Shown here: piece by piece, positions 1 through 12,390 of the stretch
Numbering within the stretch: position 1 is the stretch's first letter
Layout: every line of letters starts with the position of its first letter
Assembly: GCA_030770545.1 (NCBI GenBank)
Contig: CM061090.1
Location: 8,821,501 to 8,885,500, forward strand
Reading direction: 5' to 3'
Length of the DNA stretch: 64,000 bases
Source of the DNA: Macropodus opercularis
Taxonomy: Eukaryota > Chordata > Actinopteri > Anabantiformes > Osphronemidae
Position numbers and translations under genes: made by a program
The notes under the pieces: generated by a model
Database searches by the model: none
Seen by the model: only the letters and a program-made list of their open reading frames with translations
Told to the model about the DNA's origin: nothing

Positions 1-952
1 GCGATGACACGCTGCAGCAGCAGGTTGAAATGTGAGGACACGAGTGAGAGGGGACTGAAATGAGGGAATGAGTTTGCCTGGGACACGCTGAGATGAGCCG
101 GTGAATCGCTGATATGCGTGGGTTTGCAGACGGGCGTCTAGATGAGCTTCTGAGGGTCAAGTGCTGATGATAAAAAGACTGTAAAGACGTGGAATGAATA
201 GACGGAAACGCTGGACGACTTAGAACTAAACCCGCTGACTTCAGCTGAATACGTGACAGAAAAGTGACTGAATGAGGTTCCATGAAGGTGAAGGACGAAA
301 ACAGCATCAGCCAACCGTCCTCATGCGACCGTCCTAAAAACCGTCATCAAACCGTGCTGGTGATTCACTTTGGCTCCTGTAAATTAGGCCAGATTTTCTG
401 AACAAAGCCTGATAGTTATGCAAGTGTGGTTTGTCTTTGTGTTTATTGTACTGTATATACTGAATATTTCATTTTATGAACACCTCACTTCAAGGCTGCA
501 CATTTGCAGCACAGAGCAGAACACTGTAGCAAAAGGATGCGTTTATATAAGGTGTTATCAGTGTTACATCTTTACCTGAGGCATCTTAACCCTGTAGCAG
601 ACTATTAAGACAGAGGACACAGGTGGAACCAGCGAAGGGCGAGCAGTGAAGGCAGAATTATTGATGGACAGCATTTCCATACTGAACATCCAGCATCTAC
701 TGTATATCGACTTATGCTTTTTTATTTTATGAGGCACCAAAATACATCCCATCAACCTTGATGACAGGACCAACGCAGACGTCCATTGCAGCCTTCAGGA
801 GGCTTAACCTGGGCGACTGCCGAACTGTGGGAGCTGAAAGAGATTCACAGAAACACGCCGACGTTTGTTCTACGTGTGCATGAACTTCATGTCGTCACAT
901 GTACCTTTACGAAGCTTTAGGATTATTAGGAGATTAAGTAGATGTTATGTGA

Positions 953-1219
953 TTACAGGCATGATTCTGTGATGGACAAATCACTGTCTGTGAACAGGAG
1001 GAGAGCAACTTTCCAGACCCTTAAGTGGATCAGATGAACCATCACTGATGCTGGACTAATACATATTTACACGGTAAAAGAAAAGCCACACAGCAAACGT
1101 TTGGTGCTCGTTTCCTTAGTGATGCCATTAAGGCCACTTCTTATTTCCAGTAGCTACGTCTGATGCAATGAGTCTCCCGCCTGCTCGTGGTGCAGAGTTT
1201 CTCTGCGTCCACATCATCC
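953..1219 (+). repeat. Dispersed duplicate, copy 1
   Basis: This segment is repeated in the same orientation at 3691-3929 with most bases conserved. Small indels account for the length difference of 267 versus 238 bp. Both copies run from a GATGGACAAATCAC stretch to a CTGCGTCCACATCATCC stretch. I see no coding potential, TIR or poly-A tail. It may be an uncharacterised interspersed repeat or a local duplication. Confidence 0.7.
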
Positions 1220-2492
1220 CATTTGATGATTTTCTGCTAATTCCCTATTTTCTTTAATATTCTTACCATGTATGAATTATGCTTTTCTGGTGTGAGTATT
1301 TCAGGTTAAGTGTTTCTGTGGACTTAAAGCCAACGAATTCCTGCTTGGAACATTATTGAAAGTGCGCCTTTCAACTCTTTGGGTGGATTCCATCCTTTCC
1401 TCTCTCGTTCTTCTTCTTAGGAATATTCTTCTTGTTTTTGGTATCACAGCTTCACATTTGTAAGGAATTCATCACGAATCACGGTGGAAACGACCTTTGC
1501 TCAGACAGACAACCTAGTTTCACTGAGACCTTTATGATGCACCAACACACATAGACCCACATTTATTATGTGCATCCACATGTACACACAGAACAACCCT
1601 GACTCTAAAAGGACAATAACTTTAATCATCTGTCACAGTGTTTACACCACAACACACTAATTGCCTCGTTCTAATGACGGCTGCCCTATGGTTTGAAGGA
1701 AGCAACACACTCTGGTTAATGACAGCAAACGTCTGCAGAGTCACAGTGATGGGGGAGAAAACACATTAAAATGTTCCTTCCCTGCTGTTTCTTTTAATAT
1801 ATTTCTCTGTGGCGATCTCTGAACTACACATTAATCTGAGTCAGGCAGCTGTGACAGTGTTTCCTTCCAAGGCAGGCGCTGATTAGCAGCCCTGCGGAGG
1901 AACTAATCAGCTGCTTTTGTGTGTGGCTGAAGTGAAAATCTACAGGTTATAAGTGTTGCCCCCACATGGCCGTCTCTGCCTTGCAGTGTAACACATTCCT
2001 CTATTCCTCCTTCCATCAATGTGTTAAATCCATTACATTTGTATCACAGCAAGATGTTACAAATTACAGCTACACCCATCATGGTAATGAGCAGTGGGTG
2101 GAGAGAATAGATTGTTGAAATGTCTTTAATGGTCTCTGGTCCATAGTCTGGTCACGACTCAAGTGACGCGGTCCAAGTTTTTCTTTAGTTTCCAGTTTGA
2201 ATTGCAAGCAGAATTAAAAAAATGAAAGTTGTGCTGCACAAACACAATAAACAATGTTAAAATAAAGGTCACTGTCAAATAAAACCTGACTTTCTGAACA
2301 TATGGCGATAACTTGTACTTTCTATACCCTCTACCTGCTCAACCAACATGCGATATATGAAGAGGATAGGTTGCCATGGCAACGACATGAATGCCACAGG
2401 TGCCTGTTCCTGGGAAAGGCGGCAAACCAGACAGACAACAAGACTCTGAAGGGTTTATGAGACAGAGCCTGTAGAGCCACAAGCACCTGGGG

Positions 2493-2497
<5 letters not shown>

Positions 2498-2524
<27 letters not shown>
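2498..2524. repeat. TG dinucleotide microsatellite
   Basis: This is an uninterrupted run of TG repeats of about 13 units. It has no evident function. Confidence 0.9.
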
Positions 2525-3690
2525 CAGAGCGGGATTTATGCCCACAAACAAAAAGGTTAAAGACCTAGCTGATCTCTTGCCTCAACATTAACTTCGCTGT
2601 CATGGCAACAGGGCAATGCAGCTGTTCCAAGATACAGGATGGCAGCGGAAAACATGAGCTACCGAGGGAGAGCATAACAAATGGAGGAAGGGAAGTTGGC
2701 GGACAAGCAGGAGAACCATCAGGCAGAGATTGATGAAGCAGGGAAAAGGGGGATGGGAAGGACAGAGTGAGGGGGTGGATGACTCGACCAGTCTGAGCCG
2801 TCTCGCTCTGTTGGCCTGGAGAGGAGGCAGGAGAAGCGGAAACGAGAGAGTGTGAAATAATGGGCATGAAAGGAAAAGGCGGGTTTGACTGCTCTGATAA
2901 GTTGCTGCTCTCAGTGACATTTCTCAGCAGTGGAGGGCATTTGTGCTGGGGTTTAAAATAAAATGTCACAAAGATGCAAAAGATGGCGGCTCAATGTAAA
3001 GAAGGAATAAATGGGAGAAAACAACAGTCAGTCATCTCTTGGGCTCACTTCTCTTCTCTGTCAGTGTCAGCAGGGACTAAATCTCTGGTGACAGCGAGCA
3101 GGAGACATACATAAAACACACTTGGGTGATTAGCAGGAAGATCACATTTCAGTTACAGCAAATGAAAACCATATCAAAGACTAATTCATCACCAGCAGCA
3201 TCACACACGAGTTTATGTGAACAGCTTTTCATACATTCAATGCATAGACATCACAAACAACACGAGATGTTAGAATACTGTAAGTTGGTTCTGCACATCC
3301 GCCCTCAGAGGAAGCAAATATTTGCCTTTCAAATGATTATTTTTCTCATCTGTAGGTGGAACATTATCACAGTTACATAAACAAAAAATGAACACGATGA
3401 GCATAAAATCTACATAAATATTCCTCATAAAAGTATAAACAGCAACAAAAGGCTGGAAAAGTACGGTAGGTGGTGAGTGTAGAATAAGGAAGAGCTGGTC
3501 GATGATATGATTGAGTAGAAGAAGAGCATCTGAAAGAGCAAGATGGTAAGTGGAGGTTCAGCAATTCACGAAAAGCTGCGTCTGTATCGGAACAATGTCA
3601 AGTATCAAAAACACAATAATGCTCAGAACATAGGGACAAGACTGTAACACAACAGACTGGATGCCTGAGATCAGATGACACTGCAACAAA

Positions 3691-3929
3691 CACAGGCATG
3701 TGATGGACAAATCACCGTCTGTGAACAGGAGGAGAGCAACCTTCCAGACCCTTAAGACGATCAGATGCTGGACTAATACATATTTACACGGGAAAAGAAA
3801 AGTCACACAGCAAACATTTATGCTCGTTTCCTTAGTGATGCCATTAAGGCCACGTCTTATTTCCACGGCTACGTCTGGTGAGTCTCCCGCCTGCTCGTGG
3901 TGCAGCGTTTCTCTGCGTCCACATCATCC
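3691..3929 (+). repeat. Dispersed duplicate, copy 2
   Basis: This is the second copy of the segment at 953-1219. It lacks several short stretches present in copy 1, for example a six-base insert near the start and bases in the middle. The family is unknown. Confidence 0.7.
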
Positions 3930-4373
3930 TCTGCCTGCCAATGAAGGAGCTGCTCGTTCTGTGAAACCCCGGCGAGAACACGCTGTTAAAGTGATTCAGC
4001 CTCATAAGTTGCCTTTTTACAACTTATTTGTGTTCAGCCCACATTGAATTTAGCCAAGGCCAGTGCAGTTTGTGCCACTTTTTCATCATTGTACGTTGTT
4101 AGCATCCTTCAAAACTAAAACTTTTCATTCTGCTCCACAGTCATACTGAGCCCCAGGCTGTGTTATTGATTTGCTTCTTCTCATCGCCGGGCCTAAAGCA
4201 AGGTGCTGTAAATCTCTCCATGTGACTCGTCAGGGACTGGTTGAGGGTGTTTCAACACCAGCGATGATCAATTCTCCATCTTCTCATCAATTCTTACTGC
4301 ACTCACAGTTATGTGCCTCTGCACATGTTGGTTTGAATTTTATGCGCATTGTATGTACAGTATATGAATAGAT

Positions 4374-5340
4374 ATGAGTATGATATTGAAGCTGTCTTTC
4401 TGGCATGATTCTGTCTTTCTGTTCTTGTTTTTGTTTTCATTATTTTTCCCTCCCTCACCTTGGCCCTGCCCCCTGACATTGTTCATTCCCACTTCTTGTC
4501 AGTGCCACCTGTTACTGTTAGTTAAGGGCTTCTCTGCCACATCGTCCCCTTTCCCGCCCGGACTGCTGAGCCATAATTTCACTCTTCTCGTCGTCTCCTG
4601 TGAGTTAACCTTTGTTTTGTTGTCTTGTTGTGCCATGTTCACGCTCCAGTTATTTTTCTTTGTGAATTCTTATTCTAACATGTTGCCCAAGAGGATTTAA
4701 CCAAGTAATGTCCTGTTGTCCGTGGTTCGTGTTAAGAAGGGTTTTCAGGAGGACCATGTTATAGATGTTGAGGATCTCTGGAGTTTGTCACACACCCATG
4801 TGAGAGAATAAGCCGAGTGATGTTGTATCTCTCTAGTCTCAGTCCATGTGCTTAGGAAATGTTTGTTCCCATCATGCCCTGCTCTCCAAGTCTTGCTCAC
4901 TGAATTATCTCGTAGAAAGTTTCCATCTAGTTGCACATCTCTGGACACGGTATTGATTTGTTTGCAGTTTGTTTTTGTAAAGGAGTTTTGAGTTGTGCTC
5001 TATTTATCTTATTGTGAGTTCTGTGAAGGATTTTTAAGACCCTTCGAGTCACATTGAGTCAAGGAATGTTATTGTGCTTTAGGTTCAGTATTACCAACAA
5101 TCTTGAGTCCCATGTTTCCTGCTACCATGTTTAGAGTTTGCCATGTTCTCATTTGTTCCATGAGCTGCTTGTTCTTTTTAGTGTTTCTGGTTGTGCGTTA
5201 ACGTGCTTGGTTTACTATGTGTTATTTAGTTTGTATGCTTTGTACCTTCGTGATGATTAAACCCGCTGTACTGGTTTTGTGTGGATCTACCACTTGGGTG
5301 TGTGTATCATAGGCATCTTTTATGTCTGGATTTCCACAGT
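4374..5340. mobile_element. Possible degenerate retroelement region
   Basis: This T-rich, pyrimidine-biased stretch ends in a segment (GATGATTAAACCCGC, about 5252-5266, followed by TTTGTGTGGATCTAC) that resembles tails of interspersed fish retroelements as I remember them. No reverse transcriptase frame remains. The assignment rests on general resemblance only. Confidence 0.25.
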
Positions 5341-8300
5341 TGCATGGGACAGAGGAAATGTGTGGCTGATGGTCTGCAGGGATGAGGCAGCAACACTATA
5401 CAGGATAGTCAGACCGGTGCAGATTTAATGTGCTGCTCACAGACGTTTTCCACCACAAGGTGACATATGAGGCAGAGGAAAAATGTTTTGGATGCTTCCC
5501 ACCTCAGTCTGCTTCCCTCAATCTCTCCCACTTTTTTTATTTATTGCTCTCATTGTAACTATTGTCTCTGCAGTTTCTAGAGCATCCCCTTCGTCTTTCT
5601 CAGCGCATCATTTGTTTTAGATGCAGCTCTGGTTGCCAACCATCCTCTCTGCCCCCTCAACGTTTCCCTGTGGCCTGTCATGGAGAGCCATCAGTCACAC
5701 ACCAACCTTGATCTCCGACCCCTCCTACCCACCAACATCCGCCTCCTGTCAGAACCTCAGAGCTCGTATCCTCCTGATTGTCATTCACTTCCCGTCCCTC
5801 CTTGGCGAGTCGACAACGCAGAGGTCCACACAGGATCATTACATTCTGCCCCTGTTTAAGACTAAGCTCAGTGTAATCGTACGCTTAACCTTTTGCTGAC
5901 ACTGTCGTTCATTGCGAGGACATTTACAGTAACTACATGAGCAGCATTTCCCTGTGACTGTGACACAGATCAAATGGCCATAAGTGCTCCTTCAGAATAC
6001 TGAATAGTTAATAACTTGATGTTATCCATTAGTGGCTGCACCGATATCACATTACAAGAAACCTTCACTGATCACGGAGGCTTTTAACCATTATGTTTCT
6101 ACACAAGTTATTCACTTCCTGGATGATTCTTTTGTTCTGTTCACTTAAGAGATGCGTTTTTTCGGCTCGTCTCATTCACACCTCCAGGTTATTTATTCTC
6201 TCTTGGCAGGTTGTCTGTTTAGACTCTTTTCTAAAGAGCTGAGGTTCATCTAAAAGATTTACTGAATAAATGAGCTAATGGAGCCATGTGAAGCACCAGC
6301 CAGAATCATTGTCCTACAGGTTTCTTGCCTCAAATGCATTTAATAATGCAAAGCAATGTACACATGATGCTTGACGTCCTCCTGTGTGTCGACCACATGG
6401 CTCACTCGTCCTCTGCTCAAATCTCGTGATCGGTCACTTTGGGTGCCTCATTTTTGACTCTCGACATTGTTGGTCGTGAGTTCAACTGCCTTTTGGTGAT
6501 AAATGCAACCTTTTAAACGATTGGTCCCAGAACCCTAGAAACGAGATGTGACTGACAGTTATGAGCAGGCTGACGGTGTGTAAATGTGCTGATGCTGCAT
6601 CTTAGAGGGGTTTTGTGTTAACAGGCAGAACAGTGGGTCCTTGAAGTCCCAACGAACCACTGCCACCATACGTCCTGTACAGAAGGAGGGGGCGCATGCA
6701 AGGAGCCATTAAGAGCAGAGGAGCTGGAGCAGCACAGCCACGTGCATCGATTTTTGGTAATGGCAGCACAACCCACACGTTTACTGACATAGAAAGAGAT
6801 GCACAAACACATACACACATGCAAAGTTAATCATTAGGACTTAGCCTCCGTAACGATCGCTTGCCTTCATCCACTGTTGCTTGTTAATTGGTCAACAGCT
6901 GGAGGGAGGAAGGAAAGTTATCGACCAGCTTGACAACAGTGCTCCTCATTTCAATCAAATGTCTCCCAAAGGACACACAGGGCTGCACTGCTGTGAGATT
7001 AATGTCTCTCTCCATGGTGTTCTGAACACATTCTCATGCATTCAGCACAAGCTTTATAATTCAGCTACGTATTAGAAACCCGCGTAAATTTGAGTGTGAA
7101 TCTAGGTCACAAGAAATTGAAATGCGTTTAGTGTGTGTTGCTGCTCTTGAATTAAAGATGTTTGCAGCTGAGCATGGATGTGTGGGAAGATGAAGCAGTG
7201 TAATATAGAGTATGCTTATTAAATGTTAGAAAAGGTGGGGTTGCTTTCACGTTGTTGAAAATTTTAGCTTGAAGATTTGAATGGAGAAATTTTTCAAATG
7301 TGTTTGTTGTCACAACCGTCTTTGACCAAGTGTTGCAGCAAAACCTCTTGTACCTTTAGAGCAGAAATAAAACATCCTCCATGTCCCTTTTCTTGTTTAT
7401 TTCTAAAATTGGTTTTGGAATGAATTCAGTATGAACTTTACACCTGTTTCACCTCGTAGGATTCAAAACGTATTTGAAATATAACAGATGAAATACAGGC
7501 AAATATCAAATGGAATCTAAAACGAGAGATGTAGCTTTCCTCTCCAGCAAGCCTTCGCTATATTTATTTATTTATTTTATTTATTTATTTCTATTTATTT
7601 TCAGCAACGGCTCAGAGGGAAGAAGATAAAATGCTGATCTAACATGCAGCCTGTCGGGGGAAGCAACCCAAACTCTGTCTGCATATCCTGAGATCAAACA
7701 GCTGACATAAAGCACTCAATAAAAAATATTTTAGGATCAAGGACTCTCATCCCTGATGGGACTGATGAAATTGCTGGATATTTTTATTACAGCACAAACA
7801 GTTTGAGTTGTAACCGCACAGATTACACGTTTTACTGAGTTGTTTAAAGAGTAAACGGCTGCAGGCTGTCAATCTATATATTTTACCATAAAACCCTTTT
7901 TGCAACCTAATGCACAATTTAAAACCCGACACACTACAGTGTGGTATTCAACTTCAATCAAACATCCAAGTATTCTTTAACAAAAGAAAATAAATGCGTG
8001 GTTCTGCAGATTAAAGTCACAGCATTAAACATTTATGGCTCAGAAGAAGGTCAAAGGACTTTGACTGGTGTCGTGTTCAAGGACGTGTTACCAGAGCTGG
8101 TAACTGAATCCAGTCTGGGATTCCCTTGTGATGAAACACAACCAGAGTAACCTCTACCTGTAAATGTCAGTGCAGGAGAATCCCCTAAATGATATTTATT
8201 ACATTGACTTACCACTGACACATAAAGGTACCAAGAGCTAACTGGTAGCGCTGAGCTGGACGTACCGTATGGGAAGTATCAACACAAAGGCACTTCAGTG

Positions 8301-9443
8301 AATAATGGTTCTTGGGAACTTCTTGTGTGGAGGAGGTCACTTAGCTTGTTGACTGAATCTGGAGAAGAGCAGAGAAGCCATAATTTGATTCAACTCCACT
8401 TTACTGCATCTGGTACCAAAGTAGAAACTAAAGTCAAATGTAGGAGATGAGTAATCCTTTAACGCTTGGGTTGTTTTTGCAGTTGCAACATTTGTGACCT
8501 TGATGGTTTTTAGGATGAGCCAAGTCGAGCATGATGGGTAACGGTAATCTGAGGTAGTGGTCTTGTCAGGGATTTAACACTTGCACTGCAGGCGTGACAG
8601 TCGCTGCACTGTGAGCTGGGTGGTCAGTAAGCAGGTCTAGTGAATACTGTGAAAGCCTGGGTTCGTACACGGAGGTAAGGACTGTGGACATTGATCCTGG
8701 GGGAAAGGTAATGTCATGATGATGCTTTAACAAACATTTCACTTAGCACGTTGGCATGAAAACACGGCTTGAATCGTGGTTCACTTGGCAGGAGAGTCTA
8801 CTTAAAATCAATCGCCCTCTTGAGCAAAACAGCAGGTGCAGTGGCCAGACGCAGAGAAAACCAGGCAACAGACAGACAACTTGTGGGATGACTGAGGGTG
8901 TGTCACTTCACATTTTCCTCATTCAGGTTCACGTTCTTCCATCAAGCCTGACATCACTGCCATTCATAGGTTCATCTCTAGATGAAGCAGGCAGATAATG
9001 GCTGCAGCCATGTGCACAACACACAGCTGGTCTGTCTCTGTAGCCTCAGGTGGTGAGTCACACACAGTCACTCGCTGCTTCCATGTTGTCTCTTCTCTTT
9101 TCCTCTTATAGTGCAGATCAGTTTGATTAGATTAGGTTCAGCTGTTCTCATTGTTCAAGTACAGAGCGTACAGTATATGCTAAGTCCCCCTCGTAGTCTC
9201 AACACCTGATTCTATTCGCTCTGTCTCTGCCACCGTCCACCAGCCCTGGCTTTCTGAGCTCCTCCTGGAAAATATTCAATCTGACTCTAGCACACAAAGT
9301 GATGAAATGTTAGCAGCCATTTGCATTCATGCACACAGAATAGAAAATAAGCTAAATGATGAATTTTGAAAAGAATCTGAAATTGCATCTGATGAAACAA
9401 GAGTCAGACGAGAGTTTGGTTATTTGCAAGGTATTTGGACACA

Positions 9444-9449
<6 letters not shown>

Positions 9450-9486
<37 letters not shown>
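9450..9486. repeat. Poly-A tract, 37 bp
   Basis: This is a pure run of 37 A residues. It could be the tail of a retroposed sequence. I could not recognise a parent gene or SINE upstream, nor clear target-site duplications. Confidence 0.9.
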
Positions 9487-9488
<2 letters not shown>

Positions 9489-12390
9489 AACAGCACATCA
9501 ACATGAAACCTCATCCCAGCAGGCGTGTGGTGGATTTAGGGCTGATTTGCTGCCTCTGTCTTGATGTAGATGAGAAAATTAATTCTTACGTTTATCAAGA
9601 TGTCCTATAGGAGGCGGGTGAATGAAACCTTCCTCTGAAATGTAATCTGTAAGGTCTGTGTGAGCATAATAAAGACACTGCAGGTGGCCTTAAGAATGAA
9701 TGTGAGCGTGTTTATTCTTTTAAACACGTGACTGTAGCAGGTCACTGCAGTCAACACTCGATTGTAGCGGTTGATTGCAATTGACTAAATGAGTCCTACA
9801 CCATAAACCTTAGTGGCAAAATGTCTGTGTGACTGTTACAGTTTTCCCATTTTGTACATGAGAAAGAGACGAACCGTGAGGAATAACCGTCACCATGGAA
9901 ACAGTGGGATATTATAGCTCCTTTTCCTCTCCAGTCCAATATAAGAAGGCTCTGTAATTTTATGTCCTGCTGTTTGTTTCGTGCTCTGAATCTCGACTGT
10001 TTTAGTATTTCACCGTTTACGCAGCAAACCTTCGACTGTTAGAAAGCAATTAGCGAGTTACTGGTGACTTCTGGGGAGACTTTGCAGCTAAATGTCACGA
10101 GGTGAAAATTGCATGTTGACGTCCAGATGGGCTGTAATTTCAGCTCCTCATTTGTGAAGTTACCAGAGCCTCATGCTTCATTTGCCTCAGAGATGAGCTT
10201 CTTTCAGCCACGGCAGTAATGAAATCATTTAGTGGCCTTCAGAGCTTTGAACTGATCCACACACTCCCATTTATTTGACTGTCTTGTATTTATTTAGGTT
10301 CTGCTGGAGGATATTACTGTAGTAATACTGTTCCTTTTGTGTTGCGCTGCTCTCGTTGTGTAACATGAATGCTCTTTAGAACCAGGTAAGACACACAATA
10401 CCCTCATCTCGTTATAGCTGTGAGTGAGAACTGATTGTAGTGACCCAGTGTTTTTTGTGAGCGAGGTCCTGGGAGTTTAATCTCCCAGCTCATGATATAA
10501 GCCTGTTGGTTTGATGTGGACTCTCTTTTAATATGCATGTTTTTAATCTGGTTAAATCCCCAGAGGACATTCTGTTACATAAACCTCTAGATTTAGTAGA
10601 CTTTTATAGTAGCCACCAGATTTAAACACAATCCAGCTCGTGTTCCTAGAAAACTCTTACGATAGTTCTCTAGAGGTGCTTTACAGTCTCAGCAGAAAAT
10701 TAGGTAACAGTATGTTTCATTGTACAACTGTGTACAAGCCTTTTTTCATTCCAATACTGGACACAGATGCACAATGACCTTTACACCGACTTCCATGGTT
10801 AAACTGTTTAGTGTTTCCATAACATATTCAACTCTAGTCTTTTTGAACTTTTACCAATCATTCAGTTTAGGTTAACACTCCTAGTTAAATTTTAAATTCA
10901 TTGTAGCACAGGTTTGCCACATTATGCAGAGAGAGGTCGTTTTCATTCAACATTTCACCACAGCCCGGCACTTTATTGCACTTGCTCTATTTATGTCTAC
11001 AACAGCATCATGACAATCTGTCCTCTGGTCTCACACAAACACAGGAGCTACCATGTCAGGTCTGTGTTCAGCTTTTAAAGAAAGTCCAGCCGACGAGGGA
11101 GTTAGTCAAGAAAAACTACAGCTCTGGGTTTTTGTGGACATCACAAATATTCTCTGTAGTCCCAGGTGATTCCAGGTGGGATTTTATACTACAGACATTA
11201 GTGGAATCGTGTGTGAAACTGAGAAAATCAAATTGTCCATAAAGTATTATTTAAAAAAAAAATCCAACCATGCATTTGTATTTCACTACTATATATATAT
11301 AGTTTCAAATGGATTTTCTTTCTTAAAAGCTTACTAGTTTCATTTCAGCAATGATTTCTGCTTTTGACCTTTCTGCAGTGTCACAGAATCTTTTTATAGT
11401 ATAGCTAAATGATTAATAACAGATCCTTCCTTCAGCTCTGTTAACCCTGCCGCAGGCTGGCGACGAGCCTTAATGTGCTGTATCTATGAGACTGCATGTA
11501 TCAGTTAAAGCGTGATCCACTGACGTTTACCTGCATGTCTTCCTCTTATTACAGGTCTCTTTGGCGTGTTACCCATCACACACGTTGATTGATAGGATGA
11601 GCCATAGAGCAGAGAGTGGCAGTGGGAGGAGGATGTGTTTATTGGAGCAAATAAAACCTGGATAGAAGAAGGGAGATGGAGGAAACGGGAGAAAGACGAG
11701 CTGTCAGGGGAACCAGAATGTCCACCTGCAGAAATGAAGCTTTTGAATCCCTGCTGCACCGGCTCAGCCTGAGGAATAGCTTCTGTTTGATGGTCTGACA
11801 CGTTGTCATTGCATTCACCTGCTGCACCATCAGTCGTGCACATACACACTCAGACGCCTTCTTTTGCATGTGTTTTCAAATGCCACATTTTAGTCTTCTG
11901 GTTGGAATCAACGAAATAACTGCAGCTCTGTGCGTAAACAGACGCCTACAGTACAACTCACTTGGTGTAAACGGAAATGGAAACAAGACGGGGGCAAAAA
12001 AGTATTTAAAAGAAGCAGTGAAGCAAACCAACAAAAAATCCAAAGTAAAGTAGGTTTATGACAGGAGAGCTATATTATGGTTTTATTTTCTTATATAAAC
12101 ATTTAGATAAACTTGGATTTTAGACCTTACAAATATTCATGTGCACAATGAAATAAATACTAAAACTGAAGACGAGGGAGGGACAGGTCCTCGTGGTGTT
12201 GCCCTTTGTTCAGCTGTGGCCCAACCAGTCAGACCCTGAGTGAATACATTACCCAGTCCACCAGTTTATAAGTCATCCCCTTAAACCTCATCAGAGTGAA
12301 AAGAGGGACCAAGGGGGGAGGCACAGAGCAGCTACGACAAAAAGCGCCCAATCATTGCGATTATACTGTTGTGACTCAGGAGCAGCAGGG

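Larger units (their letters stand above)
1..12390. other. Gene-free left flank
   Basis: I find no exon chain, RNA gene or recognisable protein domain in this stretch on either strand. The open frames are short, lack conserved motifs and often follow low-complexity DNA. It holds a TG microsatellite at about 2498-2524, a TTTA-rich tract at about 7559-7601, a 37-base poly-A run at 9450-9486, a duplicated segment (953-1219 and 3691-3929) and possible retroelement debris at 4374-5340. An upstream non-coding exon of the urea transporter could lie here unseen. Confidence 0.55.

Noticed and set aside
2565..2969. 134-codon open frame on the minus strand
   Set aside because: Composition is Ser/Pro/Leu-rich from a purine-rich plus strand, with no domain, no splice context and an overlapping open frame of equal plausibility.
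10976..11242. 88-codon plus-strand open frame
   Set aside because: No known motif, no splice or promoter context and no signs of conservation that can be judged here.
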